Source: an uncultured Halomonas sp. (GTDB lineage: Bacteria > Pseudomonadota > Gammaproteobacteria > Pseudomonadales > Halomonadaceae). From it: 53,475 nt of DNA. Below the pieces are notes generated by a model that saw only the letters and a list, made by a program, of their open reading frames with translations, did no database searches and had not been told where the DNA came from. Positions 33,312 through 43,427 of this stretch are shown here, in pieces. Where the stretch lies: the NCBI RefSeq assembly GCF_947501415.1, contig NZ_CANMVL010000006.1:1-53475 (forward strand), in the 5' to 3' direction. Made by a program: the position numbers and the translations under genes. Each line of letters begins with the position of its first letter. Position 1 is the stretch's first letter.

Positions 33312-34573
33312 GCCGGGTGCTGGTGTGGCTGCGCGGGGACCTGCGCCTGGCCGATAACCCGCTGCTGCACTTCCAGCGCCCGCCGGAGTCGTTGCTATGT
33401 GTCTATATCCTGGACCGCGACTGGCTCCAGGCGCCCGATGATGGCGTCACGCGCATCGGTCCTGCGCGGCTGCGCTTCCTGTGGGAGAGCCTGATCGCCC
33501 TGCGTGGTGAGCTGCTGAGCCGCGGCAGTGACCTGCTGGTGCGTCTGGGTGACCCGGTGGCGGAGATTGCATGGCTGGTCGAGCACCACCGCATCGATCA
33601 GGTGTCGGTGCGTCGCGATGCCGGCTGGGATGAGACCCAGGCGGTGTCGCGACTGGCCAGGCGGCTGGGCCCGGAGGTAACGCTCTGGTGCCCGGACAGT
33701 GGCACGCTGTTCGATGAAGCCCGGTTACCGATCGCCGTCGAGGCCCTGCCGCCGAGCTTTTCCTCCTTTCGCCGGCGGGCCGAGCGCCACTGGGCCGTGC
33801 CCTCCGCCATGTCGGCGCCGGTCTCCCTGCCACCCTGGCCCGAGGCGGCGTCGCGCGGATTGCCATCGCTGACCGGTGTATGCACCGAGGCCGCCGGCTG
33901 GCGCCCCGACCCCCGCGGCGAGTTCGACTTCGTCGGAGGCGAGGCGGCGGGCCGAGAGCGGCTCGCTCACTACCTGGCCCAGGGCGGGCCGGGCCGCTAC
34001 AAGCAGACCCGCAACGCCCTGAATGGCCCCGACTTCTCCACCCGGCTATCGCCCTGGCTGGCTCACGGCTGCCTCTCGGCACGCCAGGTCCACGATGCGG
34101 TGCGCGCCTGGGAGGCTCGTCACGGTGCCAGCGACTCCAGCTACTGGATAGTGGTCGAGCTGCTGTGGCGCGACTATTTCCACTGGGCCGCTCGCCAGGA
34201 GGGGGCGGCGCTGTATGGTCCCCGGCAGTTGCCGATGGCCAGAGAAGCCCTCGAGGCATGGTGCCGGGGGCGCACCGGCATGCCGCTTGTGGATGCCGCC
34301 ATGCGCGAGCTGGCCGCGACCGGCTGGCTGTCCAACCGGGCGCGTCAGAACGCGGCGAGTTACCTGGTGCATGAGCTGGGGGGCGACTGGCGCCTTGGTG
34401 CGGCCTGGTTCGAGCACTGCCTGATCGACTACGATGCCGCCAGCAACTGGGGCAACTGGCGTTATGTGGCCGGCGTCGGACGCGACCGTCGCGGCCAGCG
34501 ATTCGATGTGCCATGGCAGGCCGAGCGCTACGACCCCCGGGGCCACTACGTGACCCGCTGGTTGTCCGCCTGA
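33308..34573 (+). CDS. DASH-type cryptochrome / photolyase
   Basis: 421 residues from GTG 33308, overlapping the DUF2256 stop. N-terminal photolyase alpha/beta domain (LVWLRGDLRLADNPLL) and C-terminal FAD domain. The segments RLSPWLAHGCLSARQV, GRTGMPLVDAAMREL, SNRARQNAASYL and DYDAASNWGNWRYVAGVG fit the cryptochrome-DASH group, whose members repair CPD lesions in single-stranded DNA and may sense light; a class I CPD photolyase is the alternative. An ATG at 33230 would overlap DUF2256 almost fully and adds no homologous sequence. Second photolyase-family gene in the window. Confidence 0.9.
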   Translation: MSRVLVWLRGDLRLADNPLLHFQRPPESLLCVYILDRDWLQAPDDGVTRIGPARLRFLWESLIALRGELLSRGSDLLVRLGDPVAEIAWLVEHHRIDQVSVRRDAGWDETQAVSRLARRLGPEVTLWCPDSGTLFDEARLPIAVEALPPSFSSFRRRAERHWAVPSAMSAPVSLPPWPEAASRGLPSLTGVCTEAAGWRPDPRGEFDFVGGEAAGRERLAHYLAQGGPGRYKQTRNALNGPDFSTRLSPWLAHGCLSARQVHDAVRAWEARHGASDSSYWIVVELLWRDYFHWAARQEGAALYGPRQLPMAREALEAWCRGRTGMPLVDAAMRELAATGWLSNRARQNAASYLVHELGGDWRLGAAWFEHCLIDYDAASNWGNWRYVAGVGRDRRGQRFDVPWQAERYDPRGHYVTRWLSA

Positions 34574-34739
34574 TTCCACTGCCTTCGCCCTCTGCTGATC
34601 GCGGTGGTGCTGGTCTGTCATCTCGCGGTGCTCTGCCATTTCGCGGTGCTCTGGCGGCCGAGAGTCGCCTTAAGGTACTGGTCGCAAGGCGCCATCTGCG
34701 CGATGATTCTTGCCTTCCGCCCACGCCAAGGAGAGCTTC

Positions 34740-36017
34740 ATGCGACGGATAACAGTGACCAGCTGCCTGGCCCTTGCCCTTCTGGCCGGTTGCCAGAGTG
34801 GCCCGGTCCACGAGGCGCGAGCCGCCAACGATGCCGCCGAACCTTCCGCCGGCGAGACCCACGAGGTGTCCATTTCCCCGGGCGAGGCGTCGGCGGTCGC
34901 CGAGAGCTTCGAGGCCTGGCTGGCTCGTTTCCGTCGCGAGGCCCGCGCCGAGGGCATCTCCGAGACAACCCTGGAGCGGGCCCTCGCCTCGTTGCGTTAT
35001 CGCCCCCGGGTGATCGAGCTCGACCGTTCACAGCCGGAGTTCGTACGCCCCATCTGGCAATATCTGGATACCGCGGTCTCCGCCCAGCGAGTCACCACCG
35101 GGCGTGTCCGCCTGGCCGAGCACCGCGACACGGCACGTCGCATGGAGCAGCGTTACGGGGTGCCGGCCGAGGTGATCGTGGCGATCTGGGGCATCGAGAG
35201 CAATTATGGTGGGAACTTCGGTGACTTCTCGACCCTTGAGGCGCTGGCAACCCTGGCCTATGACGGTCGGCGCCGAGACTTTGCGCGTGGCGAGCTGCTC
35301 GCCGCCCTGCGCATCATCGACGCCGGGGATATCGCCCCCGGGCGCATGCTGGGTTCCTGGGCCGGGGCCATGGGGCATACCCAGTTCATCCCCTCGAGCT
35401 TCGAGGCCTACGCCCGGGACGGTGACGGCGACGGTCGTCGGGATATCTGGGGCAGCATCCCCGACGTCATGGCCTCTACCGCCTACTATCTGGAGCGTGC
35501 CGGCTGGCGCGAAGGGGAGCCCTGGGGAGTCGAGGTGATCCTGCCGGAGGGGTTCGACTATGCCCAGGCCGAGCCGGCCAATCGTCGCTCCTCCAGGGTC
35601 TGGTCCGCCCAGGGCGTGCGCCCCGTGGGGGGTGGCGCCTTGCCGGCCTTCGACGAGGCCGCGGTGATCGTGCCCGCAGGGGCGAGGGGCCCCGCCTTCC
35701 TGGTGGGTCCCAACTTCCGTGTCATCCTGCGCTACAACAACGCCACCAGTTATGCGTTGGCCGTCGGCAATCTCGCCGACGAGATCGCGGGGCGTGACGG
35801 GGTCATCGGGGGGTGGCCACGCGACGAGCAGCCGCTGGCTCGCGCCGAGATCCGCGAGATGCAAGAGGCCCTCAATGCGCGCGGGTTCGCCGTGGGGGCG
35901 CCCGATGGCATTCTGGGGCCCAATACCCGACGTGGCCTGCGTGAGTACCAGGCGTCCATCGGTGAGATACCGGATGGCTTCGCGACCCGGCGGCTGCTGG
36001 AGCGCCTGGTCCGCTGA
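34740..36017 (+). CDS. Lytic murein transglycosylase, MltB family lipoprotein
   Basis: Cleaves the glycan strands of peptidoglycan, forming 1,6-anhydromuramyl ends. 425 residues. Lipoprotein signal with lipobox LLAGC (Cys 18), so it is anchored in the outer membrane. SLT_2 catalytic domain (about 55-355) with the catalytic Glu in IWGIESNYGGNFG. C-terminal peptidoglycan-binding domain (about 365-422) with LNARGF and DGILGPNTRRGLREYQ. ATG 34740 follows AAGGAGAG. Its products feed AmgK/MurU recycling encoded at 41588-43287 (inference). Confidence 0.93.
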   Translation: MRRITVTSCLALALLAGCQSGPVHEARAANDAAEPSAGETHEVSISPGEASAVAESFEAWLARFRREARAEGISETTLERALASLRYRPRVIELDRSQPEFVRPIWQYLDTAVSAQRVTTGRVRLAEHRDTARRMEQRYGVPAEVIVAIWGIESNYGGNFGDFSTLEALATLAYDGRRRDFARGELLAALRIIDAGDIAPGRMLGSWAGAMGHTQFIPSSFEAYARDGDGDGRRDIWGSIPDVMASTAYYLERAGWREGEPWGVEVILPEGFDYAQAEPANRRSSRVWSAQGVRPVGGGALPAFDEAAVIVPAGARGPAFLVGPNFRVILRYNNATSYALAVGNLADEIAGRDGVIGGWPRDEQPLARAEIREMQEALNARGFAVGAPDGILGPNTRRGLREYQASIGEIPDGFATRRLLERLVR

Positions 36018-36054
36018 CTCGGCCATGAGCCTTACCCACCAGAGGAGAAAGAGG

Positions 36055-36597
36055 ATGCGCAACAAACCAATGCTGACGGCTGCCCTGGGGGCGGCCCTGC
36101 TGGCCTCTTCGGTTCAGGCTGACGACAAGGTGTTCGGCTGGGTCGAGAAGGCCACCGTCGAGCCCTGGGGGGTGGAGGTAAAGGCCAAGCTCGACAGCGG
36201 CGCCCTGACCTCATCGCTGGATGCTCGCGAGATCGAGAGCTTCGAGAAGGACGGCGAGAGGTGGGTGAGCTTTCGCCTCAAGCTGGAGGATGAGGCGAGT
36301 GGCGAGCTGTTCAGCGAGCGTCTTGAGCTGCCCCTCTACCGGGATCTCAAGGTGCGTGGTGCGGGGGGGCGTGACGAGCGCCCGGTGGTGCTGATGAAGG
36401 TCTGTCTGGGCGATACGGTCTACGAGGAGCAGTTCGGCCTGCGCGATCGCGGGGAAATGCACTATCCGCTGCTGCTGGGGCGGCGCACCATCAGCCACCT
36501 GGGCCTGCTTGACGTGCGCGACACCTTCCTTACCGAGCCGCGCTGCGACGATGACTCTCGGGTCGTGGAGCATGACCCGGCAGAGGGCGACGACTAG
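36055..36597 (+). CDS. RimK-associated retropepsin-like protease (ATP-dependent zinc protease family)
   Basis: 180 residues. Signal peptide to about residue 22 (LLASSVQA). The retropepsin-like core has the active-site-like motif AKLDSGALTSSL near 46-57 (DSGA in place of DTGA) and LLGRRTISHLGL near the end. The family (PF05618) is annotated as putative ATP-dependent zinc protease, but there is no ATP site; aspartic-protease descent is more likely. It follows the transglycosylase by 37 bases with its own GAGGAGAAAGAGG ribosome site, so a periplasmic role is plausible. Confidence 0.85.
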   Translation: MRNKPMLTAALGAALLASSVQADDKVFGWVEKATVEPWGVEVKAKLDSGALTSSLDAREIESFEKDGERWVSFRLKLEDEASGELFSERLELPLYRDLKVRGAGGRDERPVVLMKVCLGDTVYEEQFGLRDRGEMHYPLLLGRRTISHLGLLDVRDTFLTEPRCDDDSRVVEHDPAEGDD

Positions 36598-36607
36598 AGA
36601 CGACTAA

Positions 36608-37321
36608 CTAGAAGAGCCGGGCCAGCAGGGCCGTTACCGCGGTCTCCACGCGCAGGATGCGCTGACCCAGGTGGATGCCCTCGCAGCCCGCCTCGAGCAG
36701 CCTATCCACCTCCCAGGGGATGAAGCCGCCCTCCGGGCCCACCAGCAGCAGGGTGGGAGCCTCGACCCCCCGCGGGCAGGCGCTGGGCATGCCGGGGTGG
36801 GCCAGCAGGCCGCGTCGGCCTTCCAGCAGGGCCGGCAGGCGATCCTCCACGAAGGGGCGAAAGCCCCTCTCCAGGGAGACCTCGGGCAGCAGGGTGTCCC
36901 GGGCCTGCTCCAGGCCCAGCACCAGGTGATGGTGAATCTTCTCCGGGGTGAGTTCGGGTGACATCCAGTAGCTCTTCTCCACGCGGCGGGTATGCAGCAG
37001 GGTGATCTGCTTGACCCCGAGCGCGGTGACATGCTCCAGGGTACGCGCCAGCATGCGAGGGCGTGGCAATGCCAGCACCAGGTGGACCGGAAGCGGGGGT
37101 GGTGGCGTCTGGTCGAGAGGCGACAGGGCAAAGGTCGCCTCCTGCTCGCCGAGGGTGAGCAGTTCGCCCTGGCCAATATGGCCACCGACCACGCCGAGGG
37201 TGAGGCGATCCCCCGGAGTGGCGCGATGCACCTCGCGCAGGTGTCGCAGCCGTCGCGGGTCACGCACCCGAGCCAGTCGGTCGTTCTCGATATCGTCGTG
37301 GGTCAGCAGGATCAGGTTCAT
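36608..37321 (-). CDS. rsmE: 16S rRNA (uracil-1498-N3)-methyltransferase
   Basis: SPOUT-class enzyme that methylates U1498 of 16S rRNA in the decoding region. 237 residues. N-terminal PUA-like domain (about 1-70) and C-terminal SPOUT domain ending with LLVGPEGGFIPWEVD and LGQRILRVETAVTALLA, the knot and SAM-binding region. Convergent with the protease gene, 10 bases apart. Confidence 0.96.
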   Translation of the reverse strand: MNLILLTHDDIENDRLARVRDPRRLRHLREVHRATPGDRLTLGVVGGHIGQGELLTLGEQEATFALSPLDQTPPPPLPVHLVLALPRPRMLARTLEHVTALGVKQITLLHTRRVEKSYWMSPELTPEKIHHHLVLGLEQARDTLLPEVSLERGFRPFVEDRLPALLEGRRGLLAHPGMPSACPRGVEAPTLLLVGPEGGFIPWEVDRLLEAGCEGIHLGQRILRVETAVTALLARLF

Positions 37322-37423
37322 GGGGCCTCATGTTGGCGTCTTTGTCTTGCATGGTGGGTGTCGCGGTGCACAATGGTCCTGCAGGGGCAGTCGCCCCACC
37401 CATGCCGAATGAGGAGTAGCGCC

Positions 37424-37894
37424 GTGCGCGTGATTCGCAAGTATGCCAACCGCAGGCTCTATGATACCGAACAGAGCCGCTATGTGACCCTCGAGGATTT
37501 GCGAGGGCTGATCCTCGATGAAGTGCCGTTCCGCGTCGAGGATGCCAAGAGCGGTGAGGACCTGACCCGTACCATCCTGCTCTCGATCATCATCGAGCAG
37601 GAGCAGGCCGATGGTGATGCCCAGGTGTTCTCCAATGATCTGCTGGCACAGTTCATTCGAGTCTACGACATGGCCCAGCCGCTGCCGCTGTCACGCTATC
37701 TGGAGCAGGGGACCAAGCTGATGCTGGAGCAGCAGCAGCGCATGCAGGATCAGTGGCAGCAGGCCATGCGCCACTCCCCCATGGATCTGATGCGGGACAT
37801 GGCCGAGGAGAACATGCGCTTCTGGCAGAAGACCATCGGTCAGGCCACGGGCAATGGCAACAAGGGTGGCAAGGGTGACGATGGCGAGCCGTAG
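37424..37894 (+). CDS. phaR: Polyhydroxyalkanoate synthesis repressor PhaR
   Basis: DNA- and PHA-binding repressor that controls phasin and granule genes. 156 residues. N-terminal domain VIRKYANRRLYDTEQSRYVTLEDL (written here in part) is almost invariant in the family; two PHB-accumulation regions follow and a Gly/Lys-rich tail ends the protein. Starts at GTG 37424, seven bases after GAGGAG; no ATG is available at this position. It implies the organism stores polyhydroxybutyrate, though no pha synthesis gene is in the window. Confidence 0.93.
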   Translation: MRVIRKYANRRLYDTEQSRYVTLEDLRGLILDEVPFRVEDAKSGEDLTRTILLSIIIEQEQADGDAQVFSNDLLAQFIRVYDMAQPLPLSRYLEQGTKLMLEQQQRMQDQWQQAMRHSPMDLMRDMAEENMRFWQKTIGQATGNGNKGGKGDDGEP

Positions 37895-37989
37895 GCGCGT
37901 ATCGTCACGCAGGCGCCCCGACTTTCTGACATAATGCCGCCTCGATTTCCAATGCCGCACAGTCGGCCAGCAGCATGAAGGTGGATAGG

Positions 37990-39282
37990 ATGAAGGTGCT
38001 GATCATCGGCGGCGGTGGCCGCGAACACGCCCTGGCCTGGAAGGTCGCTCAGTCACCCAAGGTGACAATGACCTATGTGGCACCGGGCAATGCCGGCAGC
38101 GCCCGGGAACCCGGGCTGACCAATGTGGCCATCGCTGCGGATGACCTGGAGGGGCTGCTGCTCTTCGCCCGGGATGCCGGCATCGACCTGACCATCGTCG
38201 GCCCCGAGGCGCCGCTGGTGGCCGGCGTGGTGGACCGCTTCCGCGAGGCGGGCCTGGCAATCTTCGGCCCCACCGCCGGTGCCGCCCAGCTCGAGGGCTC
38301 CAAGGCCTTCACCAAGGACTTCCTGGCGCGCCACGCCATTCCCACCGCCGAGTACCGTACCTTCACCGCGGTGGCGCCGGCGCTGGCCTACCTGCGTGAG
38401 CAGGGCGCCCCCATCGTGATCAAGGCCGACGGGCTGGCCGCGGGCAAGGGCGTCATCGTCGCCATGAGCCTCGAGGAGGCCGAAGCGGCGGTGCGTGACA
38501 TGCTCGAGGATAATGCCTTCGGTGATGCCGGCGCCCGCGTGGTGATCGAGGAGTTTCTCGACGGCGAAGAGGCCAGCTTTATCGTCATGGTAGATGGCGA
38601 GACCGTACTGCCCATGGCCACCAGCCAGGACCACAAGCGGGTCGGCGAAGGCGACAGCGGACCCAACACCGGCGGCATGGGGGCCTATTCGCCGGCCCCG
38701 GTGGTCACCGCCGAGGTGCACGAGCGCATCATGGAGCGGGTGGTGCTGCCGACGGTGCGTGGCATGGCCGAAGAGGGGCACTCCTACACCGGCTTCCTCT
38801 ACGCCGGCCTGATGATCGATGCCGCGGGCAACCCCAAGGTGATCGAGTACAACTGTCGCTTCGGCGACCCCGAGACACAGCCGATCATGCTGCGTCTGCG
38901 CTCCGACCTCGCCGAGCTCTGCCTGGCGGGCGCGCGGGGCGAGCTATCCGGCATGGCCTGCGAGTGGGACGAGCGTGCCTCGGTAGGCGTGGTGCTCGCC
39001 GCCGGCGGCTATCCGGGCAGCTATCGCAAGGGCGATGTCATCGAGGGGCTCGAGGCCGCCGAGGCCGCCGGCTGCAAGGTGTTTCATGCCGGCACCGCCG
39101 AGCGGGATGGCCACCTGGTGACCTCCGGTGGGCGTGTACTCTGTGTCACCGCCCTGGGTGAGGGCGTGGCGGCCGCCGCCGAGAATGCCTATCACGGGGT
39201 CGATGCCATCCGCTGGGAGGGGAGCTTCTGTCGCCGTGATATCGCCCATCGGGCCATTGCCCGGGAGCGTGGCGAGCGCTGA
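37990..39282 (+). CDS. purD: Phosphoribosylamine-glycine ligase
   Basis: Second step of de novo purine synthesis: ATP-dependent joining of phosphoribosylamine and glycine. 430 residues from ATG 37990, the length of E. coli PurD; an ATG 15 bases earlier is in frame but poorly placed. N-terminal [17 protein letters not shown], central ATP-grasp domain ([17 protein letters not shown]) and [17 protein letters not shown]. Not linked to purH here. Confidence 0.97.
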   Translation: MKVLIIGGGGREHALAWKVAQSPKVTMTYVAPGNAGSAREPGLTNVAIAADDLEGLLLFARDAGIDLTIVGPEAPLVAGVVDRFREAGLAIFGPTAGAAQLEGSKAFTKDFLARHAIPTAEYRTFTAVAPALAYLREQGAPIVIKADGLAAGKGVIVAMSLEEAEAAVRDMLEDNAFGDAGARVVIEEFLDGEEASFIVMVDGETVLPMATSQDHKRVGEGDSGPNTGGMGAYSPAPVVTAEVHERIMERVVLPTVRGMAEEGHSYTGFLYAGLMIDAAGNPKVIEYNCRFGDPETQPIMLRLRSDLAELCLAGARGELSGMACEWDERASVGVVLAAGGYPGSYRKGDVIEGLEAAEAAGCKVFHAGTAERDGHLVTSGGRVLCVTALGEGVAAAAENAYHGVDAIRWEGSFCRRDIAHRAIARERGER

Positions 39283-39326
39283 GTCGTCGGTCGTTTCATA
39301 ACAAGATCAACAGTGAGGAGGCGAGC

Positions 39327-39767
39327 ATGGAGCGCGTCAGGCTTGAGTTTCCCGAGGCCGCCATCATCCATCGTCAGCCGCTGACGGTGCGAGTGACCGA
39401 CATGAACTATGGCCGCCACCTGGGGCATGATGCCCTGGTGTCGCTGCTCCACGAGGCACGCATTCAGGCGCTGGCCTCACGGGGGTTGACCGAGTGGGAT
39501 CTGGGCGGCTACCCAAGCGTGGTGGCCGACCTCGCCGTGCAGTACCAGTCCGAGGCGCGCTGGCCCGATGCCCTGGTGGTGGAGACGGCGATCCCCACCC
39601 CGCGCGGCAAGGCGCTCACCGTCTTTCAGCGGGTGTGTCATGCCGAGGGGGGGAGGCCGGTGGCCACGGCGCGCCTCAACCTGCTGCTGGTGGACCCCGA
39701 GACCGGCCGCCCGGTGACGGTGCCCGAGGCGGTGAAGGCGGCTTTCGCCGGGACAGGAGGGGCCTGA
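39327..39767 (+). CDS. Acyl-CoA thioesterase, hotdog fold (4HBT family)
   Basis: 146 residues. Single hotdog domain with TDMNYGRHLGHDALVSLLHEARI, where the Asn/His region corresponds to the active site of 4-hydroxybenzoyl-CoA thioesterase-like enzymes. Substrate not deducible. GAGGAG precedes ATG 39327. Its stop shares a base with the prkB start (TGATG), so the two are co-translated. Confidence 0.88.
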   Translation: MERVRLEFPEAAIIHRQPLTVRVTDMNYGRHLGHDALVSLLHEARIQALASRGLTEWDLGGYPSVVADLAVQYQSEARWPDALVVETAIPTPRGKALTVFQRVCHAEGGRPVATARLNLLLVDPETGRPVTVPEAVKAAFAGTGGA

Positions 39768-40636
39768 TGTCCCGTGAATACCCGATCATCGCCGTGACCG
39801 GCTCCTCGGGGGCCGGCACCACCACCGTCAGGCGCACCTTCGAGCGCATGTTCGCCCGGGAGGACGTGCATGCCGCCTTCGTCGATGGCGATGCCTTTCA
39901 CCGCTATACCCGTGAAGAGCTGGCGCGAACCTTCCGCGAGGCGCCCGACAAGGGGGAGCTGTCCCACTTCGCGGTGGAGGCCAATCTGCTCGAGGAGCTC
40001 GAGACGCTGTTCCAGGAGTATGGCGACAGCGGGAGCGGTACCTATCGTCAGTACATCCACGCCGAAGACAAGCAGATGATCGAGGCGGGGTACCAGATCG
40101 GCACCTTCACCGAGTGGCAGCCCCTGCCCTATGGTACCGATCTGCTGTTCTACGAGGGGCTGCATGGCGGCCTGGTCACGCCCGAGCACGATATCGCTCG
40201 CCACGTCGACCTGCTGGTGGGCGTGGCGCCGACCATGAACCTGGAGTGGATCCAGAAGATCGACCGTGATACCAAGCTGCGCGGCTACTCACAGGAGGCG
40301 GTGATCGACACCATCCTGGGGCGCATGGACGACTATGTGCGCTACATCCAGCCGCAGTTCTCGCGTACCCATATCAACTTCCAGCGAGTGCCGACGGTGG
40401 ATACCTCCAACCCCTTCGAGGTGCAGGATATTCCCTCGGATGCCGAGTCCTTCGCGGTGATTCGTTTCCGCGAGCCGTCCACGGTGGATTTCCCCTATCT
40501 GCTGGCGATGATCCCGGATGCCTTCATGAGCCGCCCGCATACCCTGGTGGTGCCCGGTGCACGAGTCTCCCTGGCCATGGAGTTGATCCTGGGGCCGCTG
40601 GTGCGTCACCTGCTGGCCCAGCGCCGTTCGCGCTGA
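39767..40636 (+). CDS. prkB: Phosphoribulokinase-like protein
   Basis: 289 residues of the proteobacterial PRK family. P-loop GSSGAGTTT at residues 12-20, then HFAVEANLLEELE and the conserved YEGLHGGLVT. In autotrophs PRK makes ribulose 1,5-bisphosphate for RuBisCO; no RuBisCO gene is in the window, and orphan homologues of this type occur in heterotrophic gammaproteobacteria (yhfP/prkB of E. coli), where the role is unknown. Coupled to the upstream thioesterase. Confidence 0.9.
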   Translation: MSREYPIIAVTGSSGAGTTTVRRTFERMFAREDVHAAFVDGDAFHRYTREELARTFREAPDKGELSHFAVEANLLEELETLFQEYGDSGSGTYRQYIHAEDKQMIEAGYQIGTFTEWQPLPYGTDLLFYEGLHGGLVTPEHDIARHVDLLVGVAPTMNLEWIQKIDRDTKLRGYSQEAVIDTILGRMDDYVRYIQPQFSRTHINFQRVPTVDTSNPFEVQDIPSDAESFAVIRFREPSTVDFPYLLAMIPDAFMSRPHTLVVPGARVSLAMELILGPLVRHLLAQRRSR

Positions 40637-40670
40637 GGTCGCACACCCTGTCGAGGAGGAGGCCTGAAAG

Positions 40671-41012
40671 ATGGCGTGTCTATTCTGCAAGATCATCAAT
40701 CGCGAGATTCCCGCCGAGATCGTCTTCGAGGATGATCAGGTCGTGGCCTTCGAGGATATCAACCCCCAGGCACCGACCCATCTGCTGATCATTCCCAGGA
40801 AGCATGTCGCGACCCTCAACGATATCGAGGAGGGCGATCTGGCGTTGGTGGGCCGTCTGCAGTTCACCGCCGCCCGTCTGGCGCAGGAGCGTGGCTTCGC
40901 CGAGGAGGGCTATCGAGTGGTGATGAACTGCAATGACCAGGGTGGCCAGACGGTCTATCATATTCACATGCACCTGATGGGCGGCCGACGCTTTACCTGG
41001 CCGGCTGGGTAG
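40671..41012 (+). CDS. hinT: HIT family purine nucleoside phosphoramidase (HinT)
   Basis: 113 residues. Histidine triad VYHIHMHLMGG at about 97-107; N-terminal FCKIINREIPAEIV and LLIIPRKHV are typical of HinT. Hydrolyses AMP-lysine-type phosphoramidates. The preceding AGGAGG is about 20 bases before the ATG and GAAAG is closer. Confidence 0.95.
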   Translation: MACLFCKIINREIPAEIVFEDDQVVAFEDINPQAPTHLLIIPRKHVATLNDIEEGDLALVGRLQFTAARLAQERGFAEEGYRVVMNCNDQGGQTVYHIHMHLMGGRRFTWPAG

Positions 41013-41085
41013 TCGGCGTTCCTGCGGGCAACCGCGCGATCTACGGTGTTCGGCGCATCAGGTGCATTCCGGGTGTTTCAGCCCT

Positions 41086-41523
41086 CTAGACCGTCTTGTT
41101 TACGTCGTCTTCGATGATGGTATAGGAGTGGGACATCTCGACCCCGCCCTTGGCCAGCATGATCGAGGCGCTGCAGTACTTCTCGGCGGAGAGTTCCACG
41201 GCTCGCGCCACCTGCTTCTCCTTAAGCCCCTTGCCGGTCACGGTAAAGTGGGCGTGAATCGACGTGAACACGCTGGGCGTGGCGTCGGCGCGTTCGGCCT
41301 CGATGCTGGCCACGCAGTCACTGACATCGGCGCGGGCCTTCTCGAGGATATTGAGAACATCGAAGGAGGCGCAGGCGCCCATGCCCATCAACAGCATCTC
41401 CATGGGGCGTGGGCCGGTGTTGCGACCGCCATGGTCGGGCGGCCCGTCGATGACCACGCTATGGCCGCTTCCCGATTCGGCGACGAACTGGCGGCCGTCG
41501 GTCCATTTCACTGTGGCTTTCAT
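41086..41523 (-). CDS. OsmC family protein (YhfA-like)
   Basis: 145 residues. OsmC/Ohr fold with its two conserved cysteines in GMGACASFD (about residue 51) and EKYCSAS (about 116), which in relatives reduce organic hydroperoxides. The closer match is to the YhfA subgroup, whose function is not established. Monocistronic, convergent with hinT. Confidence 0.88.
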   Translation of the reverse strand: MKATVKWTDGRQFVAESGSGHSVVIDGPPDHGGRNTGPRPMEMLLMGMGACASFDVLNILEKARADVSDCVASIEAERADATPSVFTSIHAHFTVTGKGLKEKQVARAVELSAEKYCSASIMLAKGGVEMSHSYTIIEDDVNKTV

Positions 41524-41587
41524 GATTCCGGTTTCCTTTTCGAGTCTCGGGCAAAGGTGGCCAGCATAGCAGCTGGGCGGCTCTCGC

Positions 41588-43287
<1,700 letters not shown>

Positions 43288-43427
43288 TGATGAGGCTCCA
43301 GTCGGTATGTCCGGTTGACGGTCGTGGGCAGGCACCGCATGCTGGGCGCTGCGCCGCCACCGCCGGCAGGACAGGCCGGCGGCGGCCTGTATAATAGCGT
43401 TTCACCCCGCCAAGGACATCGACCAAC

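Noticed and set aside
34599..34648. Repeated TCGCGGTG (three times) before the lytic transglycosylase
   Set aside because: Spacing is uneven (24 and 18 bases) and flanks differ; probably chance in GC-rich intergenic DNA, though weak operator repeats cannot be excluded.
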